Assembly: GCA_911387785.2 (NCBI GenBank)
Contig: OU426979.1
Span: 112,962,079 to 113,026,078, forward strand
Reading direction: 5' to 3'
DNA length: 64,000 nucleotides
From: Aelia acuminata
Lineage: Eukaryota; Arthropoda; Insecta; Hemiptera; Pentatomidae
The notes under the pieces are model-generated. The model was not told the DNA's origin, ran no database searches, and saw nothing but the letters and a program-made list of their open reading frames with translations. Shown here one piece after another: positions 1-11,146 of the stretch (positions within the stretch are counted from its first letter, which is position 1; each line of letters opens with the position of its first letter). Position numbers and translations under genes: made by a program.

Positions 1-430
1 TTTGGGACTCACATATGGTTAATTTATTATTACGAAGGATATTATTATTCTCCGTATTAGACTACTGACTTAATTCCAAAGGTTGATTCAATTATGTTCG
101 TAATTCCTTTCGATGAATTTTTGACTAAATTTATTACCGAAGTACTATGAATCATATCCTTCGTAATAAAACATTATTCAGAAAATAAATTGCTAAACAA
201 TGTTGCTTCAATTCTAGTGGCGTAGCATTTATCATCATTTTTAACAATCATTTCCATGACTGCCAAATTTTTGCTGAGGGGACCTTCATACAATGAGGTT
301 GTTTTCGGGTAGTTATCAAGTTTTATTTTGTAATTTTTATTGATGGATGAACACCAGCAAAAGCCTCGATAGTTGTAGAAACAAATTTAAAAACCGATAC
401 TAGTAATCCGGATAACATCGCATGTAACGC

Positions 431-462
431 AGGAGACCCGGGTTCGACTCCCGGCGGAGCCA
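431..462 (+). repeat. tRNA-like 3' half (T-arm and acceptor), SINE or pseudogene
   Basis: A Pol III B-box-like GGTTCGACTCC (441-451) sits in a 5-bp T-stem CCGGG/CCCGG, followed by an acceptor-like GGAGCCA and a TTTT. No matching 5' half is present at the right distance, so this is not a working tRNA gene. The trailer (AATCTTTTCTCTTC) closely matches the one after the tRNA-like sequence at 4171-4243, which suggests one tRNA-derived repeat family. Confidence 0.45.
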
Positions 463-739
463 AATCTTTTCTCTTCAAAAAATAAATTATTTAAAAATAA
501 TTTAAAATTGGTGGTCAGCCACAATTTAAGATTGGATTAATTAAAATAAATTAAGAAGGTTTACTGTTATCGGTGAATATACATCTATCTATTATTTATG
601 CTAATACCGCTACAGAAAACGACAGCGATATTATATTCTGCTGATATTTATATCTTCATTTAAATCTAATATTGAAAAATTAGTTAAGGTTATGTATAGG
701 TTTGTTCCAACAAGCACTTCGATAACTAACAGACTGCTC

Positions 740-1165
740 ATGTTCTCCCCCCCACTCTTTTGATTGGTTGGTTTTCCCATTTGATTCATCCAGCAGTAAT
801 ACAATATTTGGATTTTTTAGTTATCAATTAGTTTTAATAGCTTGTTGGAGCATACCTTGTGTTATATATGCCATATGTTTTTCCAATAAGTAAACAATTT
901 GAGCGATAATTAAATAATTATTTTCATGTTTTTTCCTGATAACTTCTTAAATAAATTAGGAACCCCAAAAAGGTTTAAATGGGACCACCTTGGCAAAATA
1001 CTCTACAAGATGCAAAAGGTTTCGTTCCAATTGGTCCACCCATCTCTGAGTAATCGGTGAACATACATAGAAAAAAAAAAAAAAAAAAAAGGCACAAAAA
1101 AAAGTCACATACGTATCGAATTGAGTAACCTCCTCTTTCGTTCGAAGTCGGTTAAAAATGATGAT
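740..1165. repeat. Dispersed repeat, copy 1 (second copy 15893-16275)
   Basis: This stretch and 15893-16275 share long similar blocks in the same order and orientation: a TTTTGATTGG-type start, a GAGCGATAATTAAAT block, an AAAAAGGTTT block and a final GGTTAAAAATGAT. The second copy lacks the 108-bp arms, so the shared unit is separate from the inverted repeat. No coding potential. Confidence 0.6.
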
Positions 1166-1257
1166 AAATGCTACGCCACTAGAATTGAAGCAACAGTGTT
1201 TAGCAATTTATTTTCTGAATAATGTTTTATTACGAAGGATATAATTCATAGTACTTC

Positions 1258-1345
1258 GTATAAATTCATAAAAATCAGAAGGTAATTATTTCATACTTTT
1301 TAGTGAATTTATTTTTACTGGTTCCTAGGTTTCGAAGTCGGTTTA
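1258..1345 (+). repeat. Dispersed repeat, inverted copy at 14567-14655
   Basis: Positions 1258-1345 reappear in reverse complement at 14567-14655, including the blocks AATTATTTCATACTTTTTAG and TTTACTGGTTCCTAG. Both copies lie next to other repeats. Non-coding. Confidence 0.6.
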
Positions 1346-1409
1346 ATAATTTTTTATAAAATGTTTTTTATCATTTTTTCATATTCTTATACAAATAATT
1401 GTTTAGGTT

Positions 1410-1800
1410 AGGCGTGGGAGGCTTTTATATCATCAGGGGCAGAGTTGGGCATATTTATAGTTATAAATACGAATACGATTTTATTTTTATCTTAATTTTA
1501 ATGTGAATATGAATATAAATTTATTTATTTTACAATATTTGTGAATACGAATAGAAATAAATTCGTAATTACAAGTGTGAATATTTTCAAATATAGAATT
1601 GTGAATTTATTCAAATATAGAAATTTTTCTGTAAATAAAAATAAATTCACAGAAAAAATTGTGAATATTCTCAAAAAATGTGAATATTTATATCTCAGTC
1701 TGTGAATTCGGCCGTATTTACAAATAAAGATGTGAATTTGGAAAAATTCACAAATTGAGATGTGAATTTCTATGAAATTCATTATTCCCGAATAAATTTT
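1410..1800. repeat. A+T-rich low-complexity repeat built on GTGAAT(A/T)
   Basis: The motif TGTGAATAT/TGTGAATTT recurs about every 20-40 bp with variable spacers. The small open frame on the minus strand through here is just the translation of this simple sequence. Confidence 0.6.
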
Positions 1801-2759
1801 TATTTTTCTTCTCGGATTTCTCCATATTGGTATACATTATTGGGTTAACCCTTTTTACGGAAATCACATCAGCACATAATAAATTACCTGATATCGATTG
1901 AGATTGATTACTAGGTTATCTGAGGTGCTGAATATAAAAATGATATCGAATTTGAGATTCCGTCATCGGGTATCGATTTATTATAACTTACGCGATATAA
2001 TTGATATTGGGAACTATAAAGTTTGGGAACCGCTGCTCCATATTCTATCAAGAACGGTTTAGTCTACTAGTATTTCAATACAAACATTTCGAGTTATTTG
2101 ATTTTCAATTGTTTCAACTTCCATTCGTGGCTTAAAAGATTTTCCGAAACTTTAAGCTCAGAGAGACATGCTTAGTGATAGTCATGCCCTTTGCAATCGC
2201 AATATCGAACAGATTATTCATACTGAATCGCGATGCTCAAAGTGTCCAGCAATTAGATTATATCTGAATTTAAATTGAGTATTCTCTTAGCTTCAATTAA
2301 GTTAGCCAAGTTTAGCCCGAGATCCTTATCCTTATCAGTTCCGTCCTGGGTAGTGACTGCTGATCAACCGCTGCGGATAAGCCGTGATTTATAAATCTTC
2401 CAATAGCGAAACCGTGGTAGGGTGTCATTCATATTTAGCGATACTTTCAGAAAGCTTCAGAACAATGTAATCGATGGTCGGCAATCTTTATTTACCGGTT
2501 CATTAAATTAAGTAAGTGGGAGGGACCGAAATTCATTCATTAATAAACAAAGTCGGAATAACGTAAATTAGTAAATTCTTGAAAAAACTCTGACATGATA
2601 TTTCTATAATTTTTATTTTTCATTACATTGAAAGTTTAAGAGATACACCACAGAATAAAGACTTTGCTAATTAATGATCGTGAAATAGGGGTTTTAGTAT
2701 GTAATAGCTGGAATTCAGTTGATAAAAAAATCTGGTTAGGAGCGAGTACCTATTTACAC
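1801..2759. other. No gene seen
   Basis: A+T-rich sequence with no long frame, RNA gene or obvious repeat boundary recognised. Confidence 0.5.
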
Positions 2760-2777
2760 AGCTCGTGGCATTGGTTT

Positions 2778-2963
2778 GACAAGGTTCTAACTGACATTTT
2801 TGGCAGAATTGAGCTTATTCTTTTCTTTGACATATAATATAGTTTACTATATTCTGTATTAATTTTACGGTAGTACTATTGTAAAAAACCAAATTACTAA
2901 AATGACAAGGTTCTAACTGCAAGAAAAACATTATTGAGCATCACTTTGACATGGTTCTATCTG
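2778..2963 (+). repeat. Left subterminal repeat cluster of the 2.76-4.86 kb element
   Basis: Three copies of the motif TGACAAGGTTCTAACTGC or close variants lie at 2778-2793, 2903-2920 and 2946-2963, all in the same orientation. Matching copies sit at the right end. By analogy with other DNA transposons these are likely transposase-binding sites; that role is inferred. Confidence 0.7.
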
Positions 2964-3078
2964 CAACACACCTGTTTTAATTTTGATTCTAATGTAAACA
3001 GTTCTTATTTTGATCTCTTGTTTGGGGGACGTTTGGTGTGTTCTACACTCGTGAGGTGCACATTTAAGTGTTGGAAAA

Positions 3079-4141
3079 ATGATTGAACTCTATAAAGAAC
3101 AGTGTTCTGAAGAAGGAGTCCATCCAGTAAAGGACTCTCAATACAGAAAGATTTTCAACACTGAATTTAACTTGGGATTTCACATACCAGAAACGGACAG
3201 ATGCGATTTTTGTGATATGTACAAAACAGCCAAACAAACAGAAACTCTGACTGAAAAAATGAAAGCTTACTACGAATGGCACATTAGTATGAAAAATGTA
3301 ATGAGGGAATCCCGAAAGAAAGAAAAAGTGGAAAAAACTTACCAGTTTTGTTGTTTGACCTAGAGAATGTTATAATGATTCCACATAAAAAATCAGCTCA
3401 CTATTCTATTTAAGAAAATTGACCTGTTTCAACTTAACAGCATTTTATAGTGTGACTAAAGGAGTTTATTGTGCTCTTTGGAATGACACGTTAGGAGGTA
3501 GATCCAGAAATGACGATTGGAAGTGCCCTGCGAAGAATTTTAGGTGTTGTCGCTAAAGAAAATGACATACCTAAGAGAGCTCATTACTTGGTCAGACTCG
3601 TGTGTTCCCCAGAATAGGAACTCAATAATGTCAAACCCTATCCTAGACTTTTTGAGGGACCACCCTGAAATAAAATCAGTGACAATGAAATACTCATTGC
3701 CAGGTGGTGATGGTGTACATTCACAAATTGAAAAGGCAATGAACAAAATCAAATTTTATTCACCGTTAGGTCTAATAAGACTGTTAAAAGGCATAAATCG
3801 TCAATATCCATATAAAATCATTCAAATGAGAGCTTCTGACTATAAAAACTTCTCTGAAACTAAGAAACTACAAAGCAGTGCCTTATACAAAAGTATCCAT
3901 AATTCAACATACACAAGCATTTGGGGAGATTTTATGCAAAACGAGTCATGATGAATTAGAGCCCTACAACGCTGCAAATATTAAATTCATGGAAACTCCA
4001 AAACAGCGCAATAAGTCGAAGAAGTCTAAGAAGCAGCAAACTGAGCCTTCACGTCTCTCTGTTTTTGAAGTACGTCCAAAAATTCTTCAATGTACCACCC
4101 GAATACCGGAACTTAAGATAAAAGACATTAAAAGTGCTTAA
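3079..4141 (+). pseudogene. Broken DDE-like transposase (DUF7869-like)
   Basis: Three frames (3079-3363, 3544-3951, 3878-4141) read as consecutive parts of one protein. The first has a CxxC pair (RCDFCDMYK) after a FHIPETD motif. A frameshift near 3350 moves FDLENV, a candidate first catalytic Asp, into another frame. The second part has WSDSCVPQNRNS (candidate second Asp with the conserved QNRN) and HSQIEKAM (candidate third acidic residue), then a conserved-looking YSPLGLIRLLK. The third is a Lys-rich tail ending in a normal stop. I recall similar proteins, with an RNase-H-like SD..xQNRN core, as repetitive uncharacterised genes in insects; the DUF7869 name is from memory. At least two frameshifts and several stops (3400-3540) make it non-functional. 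It lies inside the TIRs, which fits a transposase role. Confidence 0.6.
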
Positions 4142-4170
4142 GAGAAAGATTTGATCACGATCGGGACGGC

Positions 4171-4243
4171 CCCACGGTTAGCTCAGTGGTAAGAGCGCTG
4201 CGACGTAGATGCAGAGGACCTGGGTTCGATTCCCGGCCGTGGT
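4171..4243 (+). tRNA. tRNA-like sequence (anticodon position GTA), probably not a working tRNA
   Basis: A near-complete cloverleaf can be drawn: acceptor CCCACGG/CCGTGGT (6 of 7 pairs), D-arm GCTC...GAGC, anticodon stem CTGCG/TGCAG with 7-nt loop ACGTAGA, and T-arm CTGGG/CCCGG with TTCGATT. A TTTT follows. Loop positions 34-36 read GTA (Tyr), but position 33 is C where tRNAs need U, and no intron is present although eukaryotic tRNA-Tyr genes usually have one. It is therefore more likely a tRNA-derived SINE head or pseudogene. It lies inside the TIR transposon, 29 bp after the transposase stop. Confidence 0.5.
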
Positions 4244-4564
4244 CGAATCTTTTATCTTCTAATTAAATAGATTAAAAATGATAAATTAATTATCTAACGA
4301 TAACTAATAACTACATAATAAAAGGGCTTATCCTTACATGCCCCTTCAGGATCGAGAGTTCTACAATGCCATCTTGAACTAGAAAGCAGAAATTCTCAGA
4401 CTTTTTGTGCAAAGACAATTAATTTTCTAAAAAAATATTATCAAACTCATGTAAAACTTGAAAGTTAGGTATAAAATAGTTGTTTATTTGTTTAATCTTG
4501 TAAATTTTCACAAAATAAACTATGTCATTTTCCCTCTAAGCCTGATTTTTACTTGCGTTTTCAA

Positions 4565-4650
4565 TTTGACATGGTTGAATGTGCAGTTAGAACCTTGTCA
4601 AAAACCTCAAGTTGATCAAAGTTGGGAGTGACAAGGTTCTAACTGCAAAA
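4565..4650. repeat. Right subterminal repeat cluster of the 2.76-4.86 kb element
   Basis: The same motif appears inverted (GCAGTTAGAACCTTGTCA) near 4581-4598, next to a diverged direct copy starting TGACATGGTTGAATG, and again in direct orientation near 4628-4645. The terminal TIR (4826-4859) contains one more copy. Confidence 0.7.
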
Positions 4651-5054
4651 GTACATAGTCTGTACACATACTATGTGACAAACTAAAATGCTATGTTTCC
4701 TCTTATTCTGATTTATAAAGTAGTAGTAAGCCCTCAGAAAGCATAAAAAACAAATTCATCAATAAATAAATAAAATATTGCAAAAGGAAAATTCAAACTT
4801 GTTTTTCTCAGAAGTTACTCTTGAGCAGTTAGAACCTTGTCAAACCAATGCCACGAGCTTTCTTAGACTTAAGCTTTTTACAAAAATGTGTATTTAAGGG
4901 CTACCGGAGAGGAAACACAAAACTTTATTCCTGAAAGCGATTTTTTTTTTCCATTGGATAGAGGGTATTGTCTTGAATAATCCTTAATTTATATTTAAAT
5001 ATTAATTCATCATGACGATTTGAATCTTAAAATCGACATGTCGCCGATCGATCC

Positions 5055-5310
5055 TATTTGCTCATGTATAACCCTGTTCCTAATAAACTATTTTATTTAA
5101 ATTAAGTGAAGAAAGGATTAATATAAAAATTATTTTGAAATACTTGGGGTGATGGTATTGTTATTTTTTTTTATTCTCACTAATTAAGAAATTCCCATGC
5201 CATTCCCATTTAATAAAAAAAAAAGAATCATTCGATTATTGTCATTCGATCTGGAGTTATAGATTTTTGGCCACTAAATGAGAAAATTTTCCCACTGTGC
5301 GTCGTCAGTA
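5055..5310 (+). repeat. Dispersed repeat family P, copy 1
   Basis: This segment matches 27470-27815 (same strand) and 48595-48910 (opposite strand). Shared blocks include CATGTATAACCCTG, AAACTATTTTATTTAAAT, GGAGTTATAGATTTTTGGCC and the end AAAATTTTCCCACTGTGCG. The shared CACTGTGCG end suggests a transposon terminus. Non-coding. Confidence 0.65.
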
Positions 5311-5763
5311 CTAGATGCAATGGTGTACCTAGAATGTAGTTCATTTATAGGAATACGCACTTTCAGGGGATTCATTTGAATTTGTTTATCGAAGTATATA
5401 TTCTTTTAGGGCATTAGAGAAATAACAATCGATTTTTAGAATACACGATCGATTTTCGACGATATATTGTAAATAGGAATCGATAGAAGGGGTTTATAAT
5501 AACGGTCGATATTAAATTTGAACTAATTTTGAGTGCTAGTGTATTTCTACCGAAAATGACGGCGATATTCTATTCTTCTCAAATAGGAACAGTAAATATT
5601 TCAATCAATATTTATGAAAATAGCGAATAAAGTAAATTTTATTCATTAAAGTTAACGAATCACCGTTTTACCTTCACTTACCTAAATATGAAACTAGCTG
5701 TATATACCGGTTTCACCCGGAGAATTTCATTTTTAAAATCTATTAAGTGAGATTTTTATCAAC

Positions 5764-6195
5764 TAAAACTGTCGATTTCGTAAAAACCAATGTAAAGCGA
5801 GGTCAAAACGATTATTATAACAATAAAGAATATACCCAGAGATCGACTGAAGTTATGCAATTTTAATGTGGACAGGTGTTCGCACATGGTCTGAAAGAAC
5901 CAATGAGCGAAATTCGGAGAATTAAGGACAAACGGTATGGATTTCTATAAAGAACAAACAGAATTTCATCTTTATATACATAGATTATAGCTATATATAA
6001 AGAAACAGTCGATTTCGTAAAAAAAATGTAAACACATCGAAAGTGAGATCATTATGATTTTTATAACAATAAAGAATATCAGCTGAAGATCGGCTGAAGA
6101 TAAGCAATTTTAATATGAACAGGTGTTCGCACCTGGTCTGAAAGAACCCCTGAGCGAAATTTGGAGAATAACGAAAATCAGCTGAAGATCGGCAT
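5764..6195 (+). repeat. Tandem duplication, two ~190-bp units
   Basis: Units at 5764-5935 and 6002-6195 share GTCGATTTCGTAAAAA, TATAACAATAAAGAATAT, AGGTGTTCGCAC, GGTCTGAAAGAACC and GAGCGAAATT, in the same order. They start about 238 bp apart. Inside the second unit a short CAGCTGAAGATCGG motif also repeats. Confidence 0.7.
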
Positions 6196-6915
6196 TTTAT
6201 TTCATAACTTTGTTTCCCATTTTTACTTTTTTACCGATTTTCTCAAAAGCGACTTTAACGATTTTGACAAAATAATCGTCAATTATTCATTAAACATTTA
6301 TGTTTAATGAAAATCAAGTATTCTTTAATATCATGAAAGCTTTATCATTATTAAAATGTTCTGATGGGGCTTAAATGGGGAAGGGGCCTTTTTGCTTTTC
6401 TGTAAACTAGCTTTGTTTTTATTTATATGGAGCAATTATCTGTCTCTCGTTTCTCCTAAAAATAAGAAATGGCTAAATATGAAATATGAAAAAATCAAGT
6501 AAACATGTATAGGAGAAAAAAAGAAATATATTCTGTCAACTCATAAAACACATTGGGCTCAAGCATGCGCATTACGCCTTTAATGACAGACCATTGATTA
6601 AAGTTGTTATGTTAATTTAAGGAAAATATTTGTTTCATATTATGAAGTTTTGAACAACTACATAGAGAATTATAAAATCAGACGACTTGGATTATTATGC
6701 TTGCATCGCCGAATTATCACAAGTAAAAAAAATTATTTAATAATACAAAAAATAGTGCACTTTAGAGGGCAAATGCAAAAAAAATAAAATAAGTAAATAA
6801 ATATGGAAAAATGTGTGGCTTTGAGAAATGACATTGAACAAAACACGTCAATTTCTAGTAAAAGTAAGTTGGTAAGTGAAAGTTGTTTGTTGCGCGCATC
6901 GCACCAAATTTTTTA
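6196..6915 (+). mobile_element. Family H (Helentron-like) relic
   Basis: The start (around 6215-6290) matches the repeat unit of family H: ACCGATTTTCTCAAAAGCG, then TTTAACGATTTTGA. The end (6795-6915) matches the terminal part of the full copies: AAAATGTGTGGCTTTGAGAAATG, AACACGTCAATTTCTA, GTTGGTAAGTGAAAGTTG and a GCGCGCA-CGCACCA-type end. The middle is diverged. The 60-codon frame here is repeat sequence, not a gene. Confidence 0.6.
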
Positions 6916-9760
6916 TTTTTCGATCAATAAAAAAATTAAGTTGCACTTCGCCTTCTCTTATAAAATCCACACGGCTTCACTCTAAATAGTTTTTCGTTTC
7001 AAAGCGAAATTATACCTGCCGTGCAGTTGCAAGCGTTGGGGGTTACTAAATATACGCAATTCTAAATATCGTGGGTTTTGGAGACACATAGTACGTGTAT
7101 TTCCGTTTAAAATAGTTATTTATTTAATATTTTTTAACTTATTTATAGTAAAGGACATGCTCTTCTCTGGTTTTCATTCATTTACTTTAATATGATCTAA
7201 ATTTGGAAACCTCCATAATTCAGAGTTACTATTTAGGCTCTAACCGAACATTCCCTTTAATTTTATACCTCATTCATTAAAATCCATCGATTCTGAGAGC
7301 CAGAAAAGATATCTTTACTACCATATTAAACCTAACCTATATATTGTAATGACTTTGTTACACATTACATCATTGGAAAACATTTTACGCTCTGTGCTTT
7401 GGTCACATAAATAGCTCTGATTTTGCATTGTTAAAAGTATGTTATAAATTAATTATAAAATTAGGTTTGTGATGCCTACAATTGCACATCTTTAATTTAA
7501 GTGTCCAAAGATTTCCCGAGGTTTGGATTGTCTAAGATAGAATGAGTTACTAACCTCATAAACCTATATTCTTCTAGTTTTTTTGTAAGGACATCTATGG
7601 GAGTTTATCATTTATTTAGTTTATAAATTTATTAAGACTTCAATATTGGATTTGAATTTAAAAATATTATAGGACTTAATATGCTGGATTACAATTTAAG
7701 AAAATTATTACATATTCTGTATTTAAAAAAAAAAAGAATGTTTTTTCTAATTATATTGACCTGTGTAAGTAAAAAGTAGGACATATTAATATAATATAAA
7801 TTATAAGACGGATAAGTTGTAAATATTCCACGTGTTATCTAACCGGATTTTTGAGTTATTTCAGAAGTTCGGTATTAACGAAACCCTTTTGTTTTGTTTT
7901 TTCAATATATTGCTTCTCACGTTCTCTCATGCAAAACATGTTTACAGTAGGCGGGTATTTTCGGATTTCGTTTGCTCTGGCAGTTTTGTTGGTTACTTAC
8001 ACGTTTATTCTTCAGCTATGACTTATGTAATGGTAAAATGAAGCTTTAAAAAACAATTTTTCGACGATAAACCAAGAGGAAAAAGGCCTGTGCAAGGTCC
8101 TAACTTATTCATTTCTAAAAATCACTAGTTTTAATGTATTTGGGTGATTCTAAAATGATGGTGGTATTTGTGTCACACCGTGATAAATCGACAACCGCCT
8201 GAAGAATTTTAAAAAATTTTCGGTTTTCTATTTCTTACCTCTTTGGTAATGAACACTGCTATCTAATTTTCAAGCGCCTAAAGACAGGATAACATATACT
8301 AAAATCAAAAACAAAGCTCTTTTTTCACTCCCTAACTAGTCACAAAGTAGCGGTCATGTACTTTGAAAAATAATTAAACCCTTTTCCGTCACAATAATTC
8401 TAAAAAAATCAGGCACCAATCTTATCAGTACACTTTCAGAATGCAAAATAAAATTGAGCCAGGACTCCAATAGGTACAGGCAAAGTACCACAACAGCTTT
8501 TCCCTTTGTCAGACAGTTGTGAGGTCACTCCTCAGCTAATTTTATATATACCCACCAATCTCTTAGAAAAGGAAATTTCTTGCTGAGAACATATGGGATT
8601 ACTTCGTTATGAACCCGAATATACATCGAAACATTTTTCCTAAATTTACTTCAGTTGCTTCCAAGACATGGAGGAAGGTGTAGAGTACCTACTAATGTAT
8701 AGTAATAATATTTTTATAGTGAGTAACTCCCTATACCTTAACCTGATGATAGTAAATAATATATACATATATTTATTACAGATTTATACACCTTTCCATT
8801 TTTAGCCATAACCTCCTTTAAATAAATTTTGTACTAGTTTTGCCAAAATTGATGATAAGAGCCTGATTTGTCTCTCCCTGACTTTTCTCTCCCTAGCCTG
8901 ATACTGATTTCGTTTTTAGCTAGGGAATGACAATGTTGGTAAGGGAGAGACTTGTGATTAAATTTGTAATATGGTTATGTTGATTACTAATCATTGTCAG
9001 TTTAGAAAGTTAGTTTTCGATTAAGTATACATATCTTAACCCTTAGGTATGTAAAGCTATAAGAACTGGAGAATCGCTTCATCTACCCATCTAAATGAGT
9101 TTTTTAAATATTTTTTGAGTTTTCAATAGTTAACTGTTAGTTCTTTAACTATTTTGAGGGTAGGGATCGAACTCATTATACCTCGTATTTAGGAACGAGA
9201 CTTTAAAATTTAGATAATTCTTTTTAATAGATTTAAATTAATATAATAAGTCATCCTAATGCCATATGTTACATTCTCTCACTCCCTAGAACATTACTTT
9301 CTTAGAAAATCATTATCTCAAAAACTATGAATTTAAGTGTGTGCACACTTCACATCATAGGTAAGGAGCTAATTACTATGCCATCTGCAATCAGAAACAT
9401 AAGGAAAGATGACTTTGAAATTACAAAAACTTTAAAAGCCACCAAAATTTTAGAATCACTCATATCCTAAGTTGGAGGTAATATTCAACGGAGGTTGGTT
9501 ATTTTTCACCATTCAACCAATGGGCATCAAGGTCACGTGCGTGGAATCATATGAAAATAACACTATTAACAGTTTTAAGTAAGTGATATTATTTTGTAAA
9601 ATGATACCGAATTTATTAATAAAATGGTTGTGAACCTAAATAAATATTACTTATTATATATTATATACGTATAAACTTCGCTTTTGTTTTCTTCTCTTCG
9701 TATTATTATCCTTATTGGAAGATCAACATACGCTGTGTGAATTAAAACTCGTTCGTTCCA
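6916..9760. other. No gene seen
   Basis: A+T-rich sequence of about 2.8 kb. A possible weak tRNA-derived relic lies near 9160-9205 on the minus strand (a GAGTTCGATCCC-like B box). Otherwise no long frame or recognisable repeat. Confidence 0.5.
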
Positions 9761-10069
9761 ATGTGGTGTGCAGCAAAAGTCTTTCCTTTAAGCATTTTGT
9801 TGCAAAACTTTCTCATTTCATACTTTGTTACTTCTAGATCAGGATTTTTTTTCATTCCAAGCTCACTTCCAAAGGGTAGCTGTACCTTTCGAAGGCAAAA
9901 AAATTTTTTATCTGGCCACTGTACAAGACGTGGTGAGTTTTTTGAGTTTCCTGAAAACCGTGTTCATGTGGAACGAACGAGTTTAACATCTCACCTCTTC
10001 AATTATAAATCAAGAATGGCTAGATCGAGTTTGATTTGTCTCCGACCCGAATTGTGGAATGAATATTAA
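9761..10069 (+). pseudogene. Possible LINE C-terminal fragment
   Basis: A 102-codon frame whose second half (RRGEFFEFPENRVH ... SSLICLRPELWNEY) has the pattern seen at the very C-terminus of several LINE reverse transcriptases: an Arg-rich stretch, then PxLWN and a stop. The first half is Phe-rich and uninformative. No catalytic motif is present and the neighbouring LINE (10.2-13.6 kb) is on the other strand. The assignment is weak. Confidence 0.25.
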
Positions 10070-10197
10070 AACATCGGAAAAATAAGAGTGGTGTTTATTA
10101 ACTATTCACCACTTCATCCGATTTATATAAAATTTAAAAGACATTTTTCGGGGGTCGCAGTATTATAAAAAGTTTTTTCTTCTTCTTTAACCTCCTC

Positions 10198-11130
10198 TTA
10201 TGCCATTAGTGAGCGTCGAGGAGCCTCAATCCAGCGTAACCAATCTTCCCGGTCTCTGCTTAGCCGCTTCATCTCATTGAGGGATTTGCCTCTTTTAATT
10301 CCAACTCTGTGAATGTACTCTTGGTACATAATTCTGGGGCGTCCGCGTGGTCTCCTTCCTGTGGGTTGAGCCTCCAATACCTTTATAGGATTCATCTCCT
10401 CATTCATGCGGCAGACATGTCCGAACCACTGGAATTGCCGTTTTTCTAAAGTGGCTTTAAGGTCTGCAACCTCTAGTTGCTCTCTAACACTTTCATTTCT
10501 AATGCGATCCCTTCTAGTTCTCCCAACAGACCTGCGAAGGAACCTCATTTCCGCTGCCGTTAAGCGACTAGAGTGTCTGTCCAGCTTTCTCCGCCGTAGG
10601 TGAGTGTAGGTAGGTAAACAGACTTATATATATGCATTTTGGTCTTCCTGTCTACTTCGCGGTGGCCGATAATGCTATTAGTAATCAGGTAATACACTTG
10701 ATTTTCGGCATCTATCTTAACCGAGCTACTAATTACGGTCCCTAAGTAGGTATATTCATTCACTACCTCAAGTGTCTCCCCATTGCAGGTTAGTTGGACA
10801 TCTTCCTGTTCTTCCCTCGCCATAATCAGCACTTTACTCTTGGAGGTGTTGATTTGCAACCCTTTCCTGAGCAACTCTTCTTCCCATTCCAACAGAGCTT
10901 TTTGTAGTTTGGTTTTGGTGTCGGCTATTAGGACTATGTCATCCGCGTATAACAGGCTTTGTATGAGGACAGTTCTCATATTCAATTTTCCAATTGTTGT
11001 CAACGAAGTTCGGCGCTTGCAGATTTTGTGGATTTCATCCATAACATTTATAAATAGAAGGGGACTTAGGATATCTTCCTGTGAGGGGCTCTGTTTTCTG
11101 CCTTCGAACTGTGCACATCTACTACAGCTC
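10198..11130 (-). pseudogene. RTE-like LINE reverse transcriptase, C-terminal half
   Basis: Minus-strand frame 11141-10560 starts in RT motif 4 (ILSPLLFINVMDEI), has the catalytic YADD (LLYADDIVLIAD) and continues through the thumb (EYTYLGTVISSS, PTLTYGGESWT). A frameshift or small deletion near 10550 leads to frame 10548-10198, which carries the typical tail: MRFLRRSVGRTRRDRIRN, QWFGHVCRM and GRRPRGRPR. The N-terminal RT motifs are missing. The matching endonuclease lies at 12541-13560 on the same strand. A plus-strand Jockey-like insertion (about 11.14-12.54 kb) separates the two. RT copies RNA onto nicked target DNA in LINE retrotransposition. Confidence 0.85.
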
Positions 11131-11146
11131 TCTCTGCTCACTGGAG

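Larger units (their letters stand above)
138..1258. mobile_element. Element bounded by 108-bp inverted arms
   Basis: Positions 138-245 and 1151-1258 are inverted copies of each other over 108 bp with only a few mismatches. Such arms are typical of foldback or TIR DNA transposons, or of two copies of one repeat facing each other. The interior has no coding frame. It holds a tRNA-like stretch (431-462), a poly-A tract (1070-1090) and a segment (740-1165) that recurs near 15.9-16.3 kb. No clear target-site duplication was found outside the arms. Confidence 0.6.
2760..4859 (+). mobile_element. DNA transposon with 34-bp TIRs and subterminal repeats
   Basis: Positions 2760-2793 and 4826-4859 are perfect 34-bp inverted repeats beginning AGCTCGTGGCATTGG. 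The inner part, GACAAGGTTCTAACTGC, recurs inside both ends. Between the ends lie three overlapping broken frames of one transposase-like protein and a tRNA-like sequence. The outermost AGCT is self-complementary, so it could be a 4-bp TSD or part of the TIR; no other TSD is visible. The superfamily is not certain. The arrangement of TIRs, subterminal repeats and a DDE-like protein supports a cut-and-paste element. Confidence 0.8.

Noticed and set aside
1525..1782. 85-codon minus-strand frame rich in Phe, Ile and Leu
   Set aside because: Comes from a low-complexity GTGAAT repeat; no coding signal.
4171..4243. Functional tRNA-Tyr gene
   Set aside because: C33 instead of U33, one acceptor mismatch and no intron; placed as a tRNA-like sequence within a transposon.
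8860..8970. Possible foldback around GTCTCTCCCT / AGGGAGAGAC
   Set aside because: Only about 10-12 bp pair and the surrounding sequence does not; could be chance.
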